DNA of 64,000 nt from Puffinus mauretanicus (GCA_023333565.1 JAJKFH010003680.1:1302001-1366000), one strand, 5' to 3'. Positions 26,501 to 39,168 are shown, counted from the first letter of the stretch. Notes: generated from the sequence alone by a model not told the origin. Numbers and translations: made by a program.

Positions 26501-29500
26501 CAGTACGTATGAAAACAAATTCATAAAGAAAGTGGCACATTTCCTGAAGATATCTAATTCTTCGCTATTGAGTAACAATCCCAAATGCATAAAGAAGCTG
26601 GAGGCAAGAAGAGGGGGAGGAGCAATAGCCAGAGAAGTGGAAAGAAAGAGAAAAGCAGCCTCAATGGACTGAAGAAACTGTTTCATGGATTTCCTTTCAC
26701 TGGAGGTATGCATTCACAGGAACCATTGTTGGATACACACTCTAGGTTTAAAAGTTCAAATTTCCACAAACATTTTGTGTGTGTATGGTGCAGCAGAATG
26801 CTTCCAGAAAAACCTGAACCCAGAAAAAACAAATCCAGATTGAAGGCCTTGGCGGAGTGGGATGGCGAAGTACAGGAGCAGGCAAGGGACTTCAGCAATC
26901 ACATGGAGATTTTTAGGCAGTCATAAAACTCAACTTGTAGGGCATGAGGTGGCGTGGGTGCTACACACTAATGGGTCTTGCAAAAATCATCTTTTCCAGC
27001 TACAGGCATGGCATAGTCCAGAAATTTCTGAGGAGAAGGGTATAGATTTATTACATCCAAATATTTGGGGCATTTTAAGAACAAAAGCAACCATCCTGCA
27101 ATAAGTACCCAAAAAGACCCTGGGCCACTTTTGGTTCCCTAATGTTCTCATCTAGGACAAGATGGGCATATGATATTATATGGAGAATCTTTGCATTGCC
27201 TTTAGTGTACCTTTGGGCTTTTCTGTTGGACCAAGATTGATTGTCAGTTTACAAGTGAGTTATAAGACAAGTAAATATACTGCAGATCACATCTGGGTTA
27301 AGATTATGGAGGTGGCCACAGAAGCTGATAAATTATTTTTCATACTGGAGAGCAATAGACGATGCAATCGAGAAGCATAATTCATAATGTATTAATACGT
27401 AAGTCTTAAAAGTGAGCTAGCAAGAGATTTACAGGCTGAAGCTGCTCCTCTGCTACAGCACGAGACAGCTTCCAGAGCAGCTTCTGTAAACACAATAAAT
27501 GGTAGAGGAGTCAATATTGACTGATGGGGCTCAACACATTCAGTTTCAAAAGGATGTGGAATACTGAAAAAATTGTTTGGCCTAACAAATAGGTGGTGGA
27601 AGCTTTTCTAGACACACAGCAAATAAAAGAACTTAATTGCTAACCTGGTTGTATATATAGAGAGTGCTGGGCTTCGAATTTCATCCAATAATGCTCTAGT
27701 AACATGCCTATGTTTTAAAAGGCACATAACTTTCTTGCTTTCACTGGTTTTATTTAGTTTCGGGGCAGATCTGACATTGCTGGCTTTAATTCTTGAACAG
27801 AGTGTTCATTTGTTTTCAGAGGTTATATAAAATGCTACATAGATGCATTTCAAAACAAATAGTATCGATTAAAATGCCAATTTCATCTATTGTTTAGCAC
27901 TGGGTCATATTAAATTAATATGCAGGAGCTATATAAACTTTTAATAAGAATATTAAGAATGAAAAATTCTTTATTTTGACATGTCACTGTTCCCTTACCA
28001 GCTTCACTGAAGTCAAAGAGGATCTTTCAGTGAGTAATTTCTCACTGAAATTATGAGAGATGAGTTCGCTATCTAGCTTTGGTCAGTTCTCATTTTTAAA
28101 TAATAGGGTATCAGGAATCTCTGGATTGGTTTATGGTCTAAGCACTGAATGACTTGTACAATTCTTCTGATATTATGCCAAAGAAAATTTAAGGAAAAGC
28201 ATTAGGTAAGCAGTTTAGAAACCAATGGTGTAAAGATAAGTTGCAAGCTCTTACTCAATTTTGGTTAACTGGTCAAGAAGCGGGGCTAAGGAAAAGAACT
28301 GGTGCTATTCAATCCATTGATTACATTTCATTTGGACTATACCTGTACTAGTAAATAAATATGCTAAGGACCATCCTCAGGCATTGAGGCCAAGTGGCAC
28401 AGAAGAGCCCAAGTGCACACTATTAATGCTCTTACTTCCCAAAATACAGTAGCTGCATGCAAACCGCCCTTCGGGAATGGTTCCTTGGCCATGCTGTGAT
28501 CTGAGCTGTGCCCAGGAATTTGGCCCAGACTGTGTCAGTACAAGGAGTCTCATTCCAGGGCCTGGCAATGCTTTCTGGCACCAAGTAATTTGATAAAGTA
28601 GAACTAGCTTTGTAGACCAGAAATAGTAAAGAAGGAAGTATACTGTTTGGAAGGCTCTTCTCTCCATTCCCAACTCTGTCACTCCATCACTGATGGTCAG
28701 GACCTCCAGTTTCAGCCCCTCACCAAATTAGGCAATAGGAAGCCTATCCCCCAGCCTGTATCTAAACACTTCATTTTTCTGATGTTGCAGTGGGTTGAAG
28801 CCTGTCTAGAAATGGGCACCTAAATGTCTTGGAAGGACTGAACCAAATTCATTAACGTGGTTAGTCACACAACAAAACTAATGAAGCAGGAGGATTGTGA
28901 TGAGCACAACTCCTGAGCAATGCAGAAATAAAAATAAACATTTTAAGGCCAGACGAGACCATGAGAACACTCAGTTTATCATCCTGAAATGGGTTTGCCT
29001 GCGACGCTCTTTGCTGAAGGCCTTCGAACAGGTAGTGTGTACAACTCTAACAGTGCTCATAACTTGCAAAGTCACTAAGTACCTAGTTCACACATACATA
29101 ATATTTTTTGTGTGAGGACTGCAGAGAGGTTTTCCAGGTCTCCTGTAATGTGCTTACACATATTTTTGGAAACGAGAGGAGAAAAAAAAGGTTCCAACTG
29201 TGAGTTTTATAACAAAGTGAAGAGCCTCTTCTGGTTTCACTCAGCTGTATAATGAGATGATCCTGTATCTAATCACAGAAGAAGAAAGAATGAAATGTAC
29301 CTACGTCCTGTTATGTAAGATGCTTTATGGTTGATCAGATATGTGAAAACAGCAAAATCTGCTTTCATCTGCTAGAATAAGCCATTGCTCATATGTGTTT
29401 GAAGTTATTTCTAAGTATTTTGTACAATGATGAATGTTTAATTATTAGGCAGATGTTACTGTGTTCCTCTTTTGTACAAAATCATCCTTAAGGGCTACAA

Positions 29501-30704
29501 AATGTTTGTACTTCAGCTTTTGTTAATTTTTTCTTCAAGGTTTTCAAATAATTCTGTGAAGACTGCCAGTTTATTTGAGTAGTAAACAGTCTTACTCGTG
29601 ATTTCAAGCTTATTTTCTATGTATATATGTTATAGACCATATCATTTTCTCAATTATATAGGAACCAACTCATGAAGTTCAGTGAAATTACACCCATGAA
29701 GCCAAAGAGATATTTCTGTAAGTATACTCCTACAATTAAATGCTCCTGGAAAGTGCCTTAGCTTAGGGACACCCAACTATCCCCCAGTGGATTATGAAAA
29801 AACAAATACTTAAACAAAAATACTTTGTTAAGTGCAGAAAAAAAGGATATTATTTTTTCACAAAATTGAATATTTTTTTAAACTGATGTGAACAAAAACC
29901 TTTCAAAGAGAAAACAGGTAAGTCCTGAATCAGCAGGCAATGCTATTAAATTAATGCAGTTAAATGCAGGCGTTAGCGAGACACCGCAATGCGAGAGCTA
30001 CAGCAGACACAGTATAAATCACTAACTTAACAGTATGAAACTAGTTGTAAACTGACAACATATCACTTAATGTGCTTTTGCATAGCTAACATTTTTGCAG
30101 ATTGATTACATAAATGAGTGAAAATAATGATAATAAATGAAATTCATACCCACTTGAAATTTTATGTTTTTGACAGAAAGTCAAGACAAACATTTCATTT
30201 TCTGTATCTTTAAAAATCGAGTTCTTGACAAAGTAGGTTTGACAGCTATGAAAGAAGTCATTATCCTCATTATTATTGGTTTGCTGGATGACACCATGAT
30301 ATCCTATGACACTTTACAGAGGTTCTAAGATGTGACAGACACTGGCCCAAATTATTTCCTATCTAAACAGCGTCTAAAGTAAATACACCAAAGAAAGGCA
30401 AAAGAATGGAGTAGAAATAACATTTATAATAGCTGTGGCCAGTATACCCAGAAAGGTTTGAAAGAAGGAGGTGGACTTAATGCTACTAGAGCAAAAAGGG
30501 ACCTCATCCCTGGTATATGGTGAAATAAAGGGGTGAGGAAAGAAGACCAAAAAGAAACCAAGAATTCAAGAACAATAGCTGGACTCAAGGACAAAGCAGG
30601 GAGGGAGCATCCAGATGTAGATGCAGCTGGCTGGAAGCTGTGTTGGAGATCCTGTAAACAACTGCTGCCTGCAATCCCTGCGTAACGTGGAAACCAGCAC
30701 TGCT
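20578..30704. other. Non-coding, AT-rich DNA, no gene recognised
   Basis: No exon, RNA gene or known repeat family could be supported. A directly repeated ATGATTAATGATG (25385-25397 and 25411-25423) contains homeodomain-type TAAT cores. The stretch near 27790-28060 is AT-rich, with many TAAT and ATTA cores and few interruptions, and could be a conserved element. The longest frames (for example 26585-26926) show only low-complexity basic text. Confidence 0.5.
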
Positions 30705-30771
30705 CTGAGTGGAGGATGGACCAGATGACCTTTGGGGATCCCTCCCAGCCTAAATTATTCTGTGATTCTGG
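30705..30771 (+). mobile_element. CR1 retrotransposon, 3' tail fragment
   Basis: GGATGGACCAGATGACCTTT, followed by a CCTCCCAGCC stretch and ending in ATTCTGTGATTCTG, is a diverged plus-strand CR1 3' end. Only the last 70 or so bases are recognisable; the upstream limit is uncertain. Confidence 0.75.
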
Positions 30772-31180
30772 TAGCCTGTCTGGTAAGGTCTGCCAGCCTG
30801 GTCTGTCACATAGCAAAGGCTTGGGAAGTCAATGTGATATTGAGACATGGTCCTTCTTCATTTGGCAGATCCTATGTAGCTGACTCTCTTGCCACAATGT
30901 ACGTTCGATATTTCTGAAAACCTTTTGAACACCTGATAACAACTAAACATAGATGGTCTGGTCTGATAATGAGTGGACCTCAAAAGGTTGGCACTTTGAT
31001 GTGATTTTTACACTTCCCTAAAAATGCAATCGGATACTGTCATGAACGGAGGAAATAATATTTGTCCATTGATTAACACATGTTTGGAAGGAGAGAGAAG
31101 GAGACGAGAGAGAGAAAAGAAGAGAGGAAGCACATCTTAATCAGTTTTGCAAAAGAGAATGTAACTTTGAAGGCTATATA
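30772..31180. repeat. Non-coding DNA containing a purine (GA-rich) tract
   Basis: The tract at 31087-31130 is GA-rich and almost free of pyrimidines on the plus strand. The remainder of the stretch shows nothing recognisable. Confidence 0.55.
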
Positions 31181-31800
31181 AATGATTCTTAATCATTAAT
31201 AATCTCAGCCTCTCAAATAATACTCAAAAGCCTCATGCATAATTGTAAGAGTACAAATCTGACATAGAAATCTCATTTCACCATCTCTGCACTGCAATGT
31301 ATCTGTAAGCCTGTGAGGTTTTTAATAGCTGTGCCTTGTAACAAAGCAATTTAATCTCTATTTTGTAGCTAGAGAGAGTTGAATTTTAGCAACAATTTGC
31401 TCATTAGTTCTGCACTGCGGCCTGTCTCTGCCTGACGCTGCCCTCCCTGTGAATTTTTATTGTTGTGGTATTTATTTGGTCATAATTATCTCATCTCTAC
31501 CTACACCAACCTGTCAGAGAGAGTGCTAGTTTTTCTTTACTGATTTGTAATTCTATTACACAGCCCATCAGCAGCTTGTTTCTGATTATTGCAAGCCGTA
31601 CGCTCTTCTGGTAGCAGCTGTTAATATTTGCCCCTGCTTTATTAAGCAACAAGTACTTGTTGCTCGCCTGTAATAATGTGGAGCTAATAATGTCGTCCCA
31701 GGCTGCTTCCTGGGAAATGATGTTCGCCCTGTTCCCTTTCTTTATTTGTATAACATCAGCGGGGTAGTTAACCAGCTATTTAATGTATCCATCATCTTGA
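31181..31800. promoter_or_regulatory. Candidate conserved non-coding element (possible enhancer)
   Basis: This stretch has no long frame and no repeat signature, but its texture differs from its surroundings. It is dense in homeodomain-type cores (TAATTATC near 31485, GTAATAATG and CTAATAATG near 31670-31690), HMG-box-like AACAAG/CTTGTT sites and E-box-like strings (CAGCTG near 31618). Poly-A/T decay is almost absent. It contains a perfect 20-bp palindrome at 31645-31664. Such texture is typical of vertebrate conserved developmental enhancers, but I cannot show conservation from one sequence, so the call rests on pattern recognition alone. Confidence 0.35.
31645..31664. repeat. Perfect 20-bp palindrome
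   Basis: AGCAACAAGTACTTGTTGCT equals its own reverse complement. Each half carries AACAAG, a SOX-like core, and the centre CAAGTACTTG also resembles paired NKX2-type half-sites. About 0.06 palindromes this long are expected by chance in 64 kb of random sequence (64000 divided by 4 to the tenth power). Confidence 0.75.
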
Positions 31801-32613
31801 CAAGTCACAGGAACAGAGAAGGCCCAGCAGACATGGCAAGAGGGACGCCGAGAAGATTGCATCAAAAACTCTCGGCGGGGTTCACAGCCCGTAACCAGAA
31901 GGGAGATCAGAGCACCTGGGGGAAGGCATGGCTCATGCTAAGCAGAGGGATGTTGTCACCATGGTGCAGCCAAGACCATGGGCGTGCAGGACACCTTTTA
32001 GACTAGTAGATCCCAAGAGCTATCTAACAGGGAGGATGTTTTGAGAGAGGCAGTGCCAGGCAAAGCAATTTGTCATTTTCTTTCAGGACTGCAAAAGGCT
32101 GAGAGGGAAAATTTTACAGAGATTTATCAAATATTGGCAAACTACCAGTTCCTTTTTAAGACCTGGTGGGTTTTTTTTCTCTTTTTTCATCAATGCCATT
32201 CCTTGGAGGGACTTTTGGAGGATCTCACCCCCAGTCACAGAGAAAAACTTAGTTTTCTTTGAAATACCAGTGACTGTTAAAGGAATGGTGCTAGCAGCTG
32301 CAGACAGGATTTCATCTCTACGTATTCATTCACAGTTGCTGTTATCACCTTTGAAGAGTATTTTTACCAAAAGTTTCAAATTCTGGCTTTTTAAAAATAT
32401 CTGTTCACACTCCAGATGTCTGCAGATGAGGGATTTCAAGCTAAGCTACTGAGATTGTTTCTAAACATCTTTCTTCCTAGGATGAAGAAACTTTTCAAGT
32501 TACATTCTTCAAACCTATTTTTTAAAGTTATGCTTCGATAGTGTTCAAGTCAATGGAACTGATGCAAGTGTTGATTTGAAAATAGTCAATGCTGGGAATT
32601 TCACAGCTGTCTT
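31801..32613. other. Non-coding DNA
   Basis: No gene or repeat family recognised between the candidate element and the CR1 copy at 32614. Confidence 0.55.
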
Positions 32614-35455
32614 AGAATCATAGAATAGAATCATAGAATCATTAAGGTTGAAAAAGACCTCTAAGATCATCGAGTCCAACTGTCAACACAACACCACCAT
32701 GCCCACTAAACCATGTCCCTAAGCGCCTCATCTACACGTCTTTTAAATACCTCCAGGGATGATGACTCAACCACTTCCCTGGGCAGCCTGTTCCAAGGCC
32801 TGACCACTCTTTCAGTAAAGAAATTTCTCCTAATGTCGAGCCTAAACCTCCCTTGGCGCAACTTGAGGTCATTTCCTCTCATGTTATCGCTAGTTACTTG
32901 GGAGAAGAGACCAACACCCACCTCGCTACAACCTCCTTTCAGGTAGTTGTAGAGCGCAATGAGGTCTCCCCTCAGCCTCCTCTTCTCCAGACTAAACAAC
33001 CCCAGTTCCCTCAGCCACTCCTCATATGACTTGGGCTCCAGGCCCTTCACCAGCTTCGTTGCCCTCCTCTGGGCACACTCCAGCACCTCCATGTCCTTCT
33101 TGTAGTGAGGGGCCCAAAACTGAACACAGTATTCGAGGTGCGGCCTCACCAGTGCCGAGTACAGGGGCACGATCACCTCCCTGCTCCTGCTGGCCACACT
33201 ATTTCTGATAAAGGCCAGGATGCCATTGGCCTTCTTGGCCACCTGAGCACACTGCCGGCTCGTGTTCAGCCGGTTGTCAACCAACACCCCCAGGTCCTTT
33301 TCCTCTGGGCAGCTTTCCAGCCACTCTTCCCCAAGCCTGTAGCGTTGCATGGGGTTGTTGTGGCTGAAGTGCCGGACCCGGCACTTGGCCTTGTTGAACC
33401 TCATACAGTTGGCCTCAGCCCATCGATCCAGCCTGTCCAGATCCCTCTGCAGAGCCTTCCTACCCTCGAGCAGATCAACACTCCTGCCCAGCTTGGTGTC
33501 TTCTGCAAACTTACTGAGGGAGCACTCGATCCCCTCATCCAGATCATTGATAAAGATATTGAACAGGACCAGCCCCAGTACTGAGCCCTGGGGAACACCG
33601 CTCGTGACCGGCCGCCAACTGGATTTAACTCCGTTGACCACAACTCTCTGGGCTCGGCCATCCAGCCAGTTTTTTACCCAGCGAAGAGTGTACCTGTCTA
33701 GGCCGTGAGCCGCCAGCTTCTCTAGGAGAATGCCGTGGGAGACAGTGTCAAAGGCCTTACTGAAGTCCAGGTAGACCACATCCACAGCCTTGCCCTCATC
33801 CACTAAGCGGGTCACCTGGTCATAGAAGGAGATCAGGTTGGTCAAGCAGGACCTGCCTTCCATGAACCCGTGCTGGCTGGGCCTGATCCCCTGGTTGTCC
33901 CGGACATGGCTCGTGAGCGCCCTCAAAACGAACTGCTCCATAATCTTCCCTGGCACTGAGGTCAGGCTGACCGGCCTGTAGTTCCCCGGATCCTCCTTCC
34001 GGCCCTTCTTGTAGATGGGCGTCACATCGGCAAGCCTCCAGTCGTCCGGGACTTCCCCAGTTAACCAGGACTGCTGGTAAATGATGGAGAGTGGCTCGGC
34101 AAGCTCCTCCGCCAGCTCCCTCAGCACCCTCGGGTGGATCCCATCCGGCCTCATAGACTAGTGAACATCCAGGTGGCGTAGCAGGTCATTAACTTCTTCC
34201 TCATGGATTATGGGGGGTTTATCCTGCTCGCCGTCCCTGTCTTCCAGCTCAGGGGGCTGAGCAGCCTGAGGATAACTGCTCTGACTATTAAAGACTGAGG
34301 CAAAGAAGGCGTTAAGTACCTCAGCCTTATCCTCGTCCTTGGTGGCAACGTTCCCCCCCACATCCAATTGAGGATGGAGATTCTCCTTGGCTCTCCTTTT
34401 GTCATTAATATACTTGTAAAAGCATTTTTTGTTGTCTCTCACAACAGTGGCCAAGTTGAGTTGTAGCTGGGCTTTTGCCTTTCTAATTTCCACTCTGCAT
34501 GACCTAACGAGAACCCTGTACTCTTCTTGAGTTGCCTGCCCCTTCTTCCACAAGTGATAAACTCTTCTTTTTTTCCTGAGTCCCAGCCAGAGCTCCCCAT
34601 TCAGCCAGGCCGGACGTCTTCCCCACCCATTCTTCTTACGGCACATGGGGACAGCCCACTCCTGCGCCTTTAAGACTTCCTTCTTGAAGAACGTCCAGCC
34701 TTCCTGGACCCCTTTGCCCTTCAGGACTGTCTCCCAAGGGACCCTCTCGACCAGTGTCCTGAGCAGGCCAAAGTCCGCCCTCTGGAAGTCCATGGTAGCG
34801 GTTTTGCTGGCCCCCCTCCTTACTTCACCAAGAATCGAGAATTCTATCATTTCATGGTCACTAAGCCCAAGCCGACCTCCGACCACCACATCTTCCACCA
34901 GTCCTTCTCTGTTTGTGAACAGCAGGTCAAGCGAGACATCTCCCCTAGTGGGCTTGTTTACCAGCTGCGTCAGGAAGTTCTCTTCCATACACTCCAGGAA
35001 CCTCCTCAACTGTTTCCTCTCTGTTGTGTGGTATTTCCAGCAGACATCGGAAAGTTGAAGTCCCCCACAAGAACAAGGGCTAGCGACTGTGAGACTTCTG
35101 CAAGCCTCTGGTAGAATATTTCGTCTGCCTCCTCATCCTGGTTAGGTGGTCTATAACAGACTCCCAGCAGGATATCTGCCTTGTTGGCCTTCCCCCTCAT
35201 CCTTACCCACAAGCACTCAACCTCATCATCACTATCATTGAGCTCTAGACAGTCAAAGCACTCCCTGACATACAGAGCTACCCCACCGCCTCTCCTTCCT
35301 CGCCTATCCCTTCTGAAGAGCTTATAGCCATCCATTGCAGCACTCCAATCATGAGACTCATCCCACCATGTTTCCATGATGTCTTCTGGCTGAGTGTCCC
35401 GTTTCTTTCTCTTCCTCACTCTGTCTGCCCCCCAGTCCAGGAGAAGCTTGTCCAG
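32614..35455 (-). mobile_element. CR1 retrotransposon, long minus-strand copy
   Basis: The 3' tail is at 32614 (AGAATCATAGAATAGAATC on the plus strand) and the element runs leftward-transcribed up to about 35455. It holds the 3' end, all of the RT and most of the endonuclease domain, about 2.84 kb. It is 5'-truncated within the endonuclease; the text upstream of the ETWWDESHDW motif (near 35380-35455) no longer looks like the usual domain start. It is the best-preserved CR1 in the window and shares its 3' end with the copies at 5736 and 8221. Confidence 0.95.
32706..35419 (-). pseudogene. CR1 ORF2 (endonuclease plus reverse transcriptase), nearly intact but broken
   Basis: ORF2 of CR1 supplies the endonuclease and reverse transcriptase for target-primed copying. 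The minus strand reads in three blocks. The first, 35419-35006, carries endonuclease motifs ETWWDESHDW and GDFNFP. The second, 35009-34158, carries LGLSDHEM and the linker. The third, 34154-32706, carries the RT. A one-base loss just after the GDFNFP codons shifts the frame between the first two blocks. The second and third blocks are in the same frame and are separated by a single TAG at 34158-34160, where sister copies have a lysine codon. The RT catalytic box at 33498-33509 reads FAED, where active enzymes have FADD. The C-terminus is complete to the stop at 32706. The copy is inactive. Confidence 0.93.
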
Positions 35456-36350
35456 ATAGTGACTTATACAGAGGTCAAAATCTATTTGTATTAAGATTTA
35501 CCTTTTAATTTTACACATCTTTTTACACATTTTTAACTTCTAGGTGTTCAAATGACAAGATTTTAAAGAAGAAAATTGTTTGTTAAAATTGTACCCTCTT
35601 TCTTTCATGAAGGAGTTAAAGTATGGATAAATCCATTACATCATTAATCTTATTGTATATTTCTGAATATTTAAGCAGCTTTCACATCACAACCTCAAGT
35701 ACTCTCCCTTTTGGACTGTGGCAGAAAACCCTCAGAAGCAGGAGAGACACCTGTGAAAGCTATGAAACTAAAGTCCGTCAGAACTTGAAAATGGGAAAAT
35801 GAATGAAAAGTGGCTTTTTGTACTTGTCTTCTAGTTATGAATGACATCTGTTAGAAGGAAAGTGTCAGTTCTGGAAAGAAATGAGCAACCAGGTCAAAAG
35901 ACTTTTTCCCAAATGTAATTAAGTAATAATTTCAAATTGGGTTGCTCTCTTCGATAGAGAGCTAAAAGTTTAGGATACATAGAGAAATCCAAGAAAACGC
36001 ATGAAAAATTACAGTGGCCCTCAGCCTCTGTTTCACTTTGTAGAAGATTTGCCTCTGATGTTCACTTTTGTAGTGTCAGTCCCTAGAGATGTGATTGAGG
36101 GAAAGCTGAAAGTGATGTGGCTGCCTAAAAATAATTAATAGCCAAAGGCTAACTGCTGAGTTTATTGAAGTGTTGAGATCCAAGCAATGCCTATGGTCAT
36201 ATTCAGCACTCAGGAGAATACCAGCTTCCTATCTCAAAATCCTGTCTTAATATATGCCATTCAGAAAATCTTGTCTTAAATATAACGAGCCTTGGACAAG
36301 TAGGAATCAATACTTCATGTTTTGAACAGTGGCAGCGTAAAGATGGTAAG
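35456..36350. other. Non-coding, AT-rich DNA
   Basis: No gene or repeat family recognised. Confidence 0.6.
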
Positions 36351-36452
36351 TCTGATCTAGTTGAAGATGTCCCTGCCCATAGCAGGGGGGTTGGACTAGA
36401 TGACCTTTAAAGGTCCCTTCCAACCCAAACTATTCCGTGATTCTATGATTCT
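36351..36452 (+). mobile_element. CR1 retrotransposon, 3' tail fragment
   Basis: CTGATCTAGTTGAAGATGTC, followed by the GGGGGGTTGGACTAGATGACC region and ending at a doubled ATTCTATGATTCT-like tail, is a plus-strand CR1 3' end. It is almost the same as the tail at 9000-9105, so both belong to one subfamily. Only about 100 bases remain. Confidence 0.93.
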
Positions 36453-38245
36453 AAGTCTAAAGAGAGATTCTGTAAAGCTGTGGAGGTTTATAGCCGGAAG
36501 AAGCTTAGCCGGATGAAATTAGAGCGAGAAAAGTTAAGCTGCACATCACAGAAGGTCTATTAGACTGAGACACGGATTCCTGTGGGAAATGGTGGAAGAT
36601 CTGCTCTCTGGGACACTTGGTGCTGGAATGAACTAAACTTGAATCCTCTAGGAAATGTCTTTTATTGTAGCAAATGCAGAATTAGCAAGGCTTTGGCCTA
36701 GATGACTGAATAAGCCTTTGCAATATCTAATTGCAATACTTATTTGAAATAGCCCGTAGAAGGAATGAGGAAAGGAAAGAAAGCATGAAGGAGAAAGTGC
36801 ATGGTTGAAAAGTGGAATCTCTCATCTAACATTTCCAGACTTGGTGTAAAGATGTGTCAGTGGGATATTTACTTTTTTTCTAGGTAGACTAAAAAGTTTT
36901 CCTTATTGCAAGCTAGCAAGGGACAGGTCCCTCCAAATGAGTTCACTTCATCAACATCTTACAGGGAAATTAAGGAATTTAATGTTTTGCTGCTCCACTT
37001 CCTTTTGTTGTATTACGTGATCTCCGGGATTGCAACATACCTTGAGGTACTTCTAGCACTCGTTAATAAGAGTTCTTAAAATAGGGTCTAGAGCCAGCAC
37101 TTTCATCACATTCCTTTAAGTGTCATGCTAAATATTCACTAAATAATTAATTCAGCAGTTGGCATCATGTCACAAGTGGTTATGAATGTGCAACAAAATG
37201 TTGGCAAAGCAGTAATTTGGATTTAAAAATCTCACTGTAAACATTTCTGAAAAGAGAAGAATTTATGCAATGAATAGGAGTAGAAAAAAGTGAAAGGATT
37301 GTAGTTGTGAATGTGTGTCTAATACACCACTGTGACAGGGGCGGGTGTCACTCAAAATATTCTTAATGATCTTAAAATGATCTTAAAATGCTTATTTGCA
37401 TGGTTTTGTGTTACAGCCATCTGTGTATCTATGGGATCAACTGACCAGCCTTTCTAAAATGGGCATTTGTTAACAACACTGGCAAAGTTTTCCTGGGAGT
37501 GTTTGGTAGAAGGAGATTTAGAGAAAATCTACAACCAGGACCTCAAAATATTTGATCCTCAGATTGTGCTGGGTCTTATTTTGGGGCCTAAGGCATAATC
37601 TTCTGTCACACACCTTATGAAACCATCAAACTTTGAAATGTACGTGCATCACTTGAGCTCTAGGCATTGCAACTTCTAGAGACTGGGAGGTAAGGGAGAT
37701 AAAAGGCACATAAAAGCCTTATCAGACAGACAACTGGTTCAAACAGAGGAACTGCCATCTCTACAGTCTAAGTTCATAGTCCCTGAACCCATTTGTAAGG
37801 GCAGCTTTTTACAGAAACCTCACATGATTTTTTTTTTCCCCTCTCTCAACATTTGATAAAGATTTTGTCCTCAGGATCCTTGGCTCAGATTCACCACCCC
37901 ACTTACCTTTGAGCACCTAATTTTGTCTCCTCTGTGAGGAGCCCAGGCTCCCAGTATTGCCAATTAAAAGAAATAAGCTCCTTCAGAGGCTATTCAGCAC
38001 TTGGGAACTGATTCACCCTCCAGTGAGCCTGGGTGAATGCCCATCTTACTTTGGGCATGCCAAACGCCAAGGAAAATTAACTCAGAGGTGAAATTAATTC
38101 TTCTCCCTCCCTCTGCTCTTGCCCTGTATGTGCTGTGTGAGGTTGGGAGTACCCTTGTATCTCCTCGCAAATGTGTCCTTTTAACTAAGAACAGAAAGAC
38201 TGTGAAGACAATTTATAGGATGCTGCATTTCCCCTGGAAATGTCC
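36453..38245. other. Non-coding, AT-rich DNA
   Basis: A short tandem repeat of ATGATCTTAAA occurs near 37365-37390. Nothing else recognisable up to the provirus. Confidence 0.6.
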
Positions 38246-38739
38246 TGTCGTGGTTTAACCCCAGCCAGCAAAAATAAACGCCACGCAGCCGCTCGATCAC
38301 CCCCCCGCCCCGGTGGGATGGGGGAGAGAATCGGGAGGGCACAAGTAGGAAAAAGCTCCCGGGTTGAGATAAAAACAGTTTAATAATTGAAATAAAACTA
38401 AGTAGAACAGTAAAATAACAAATGAGAACAACAACAATAACAGAATACACAAAACAGGCAATGCACGACACAACCGCTCACCGACCGCCGACCGCGTGTC
38501 ACGAACGGGGGGCGAGCCCCCCCACACACCTGGTTTTTATACTGAGCATGATGTCACATGGTATAGAATACCCCATTGGCCAGCTGGGTCCACCACCCCG
38601 GCTGTGCTCCCCCCTCCCGGTGCAAGCATCACCCAGCAACAGCCAAAGCATCAATGGGCCATCAACCCAAAACCCAACACAGCACACCCCCCAAGCTACT
38701 GGGAAGAAAGTTAACCCTGTCCCAGCTGGAACCAGGACA
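38246..38739 (-). repeat. Provirus 3' LTR
   Basis: The LTR is 494 bp and starts TGTCCTGGTTCC and ends CCACGACA on the minus strand, so it has the usual TG...CA ends. Minus-strand promoter motifs in order are a CCAAT box (GCCAATGGG), a CRE-like TGACATCA and a TATA box (TATAAAA, at about 38535-38541). An ATTAAA poly(A) signal lies downstream. It is almost identical to the other LTR except for a block in the 5' part of U3 (38650-38690), one substitution and a single-base indel. Confidence 0.95.
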
Positions 38740-38757
38740 ATATCCACCCCTTATTCT
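38740..38757 (-). promoter_or_regulatory. Polypurine tract next to the 3' LTR
   Basis: On the minus strand AATAAGGGGTGGATAT lies directly before the 3' LTR. This is where plus-strand DNA synthesis would start. It is short and has T residues in its last four bases, so it is a weak match to the usual purine-only tract; position is the main support. Confidence 0.6.
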
Positions 38758-39168
38758 ATACCATCTACATCATGCCCAGGTCTCACATTTTCCAATACAT
38801 TCCAATTAGTCACCGCTACTTTTCCCTGCCTTTTGATATATACACATACAGAGATATCATTCCCTTAGTCCATGGGCCATCCCTCTAAAACGTCCGTTGA
38901 GTTCATTTAGTCCATGACTTCGGGTCCCACCTGTCATAACAGTCTTGCAGGGCAGGAGAGATGGTGTGTGGTGTTGGGCTCTTGCATGCGGAGGCCAGTT
39001 CTGGGCGCTCGTCCGGTTCTATCATCGTTGCACCTTGCTCAGTTTCATCGGAGTTCATCCTACATTAATCTGGGTGATTCTTACTGTAATACTGTTAATA
39101 TGGCATATGGTAACCATAGAAGTGATGACATACAGTACTATGTAATAACTAACATCATACAATTCAGT
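38758..39168 (-). other. Provirus 3' untranslated spacer, no env
   Basis: About 410 bases between the pol stop and the polypurine tract contain no minus-strand frame of useful length and no signal peptide, fusion peptide or transmembrane stretch. No dUTPase text was seen either, although some ERV-L elements carry one after integrase. Confidence 0.8.

Noticed and set aside
30424..30816. Minus-strand frame of 130 codons
   Set aside because: It overlaps the CR1 tail at 30705-30771 in antisense and has no recognisable domain.
33105..33584. Plus-strand frame of 159 codons
   Set aside because: It is the shadow of the minus-strand CR1 ORF2.
38758..39168. Search for env or dUTPase between pol and the 3' LTR
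   Set aside because: The stretch is about 410 bases, has no suitable frame, and shows no fusion peptide, transmembrane segment or dUTPase motif.
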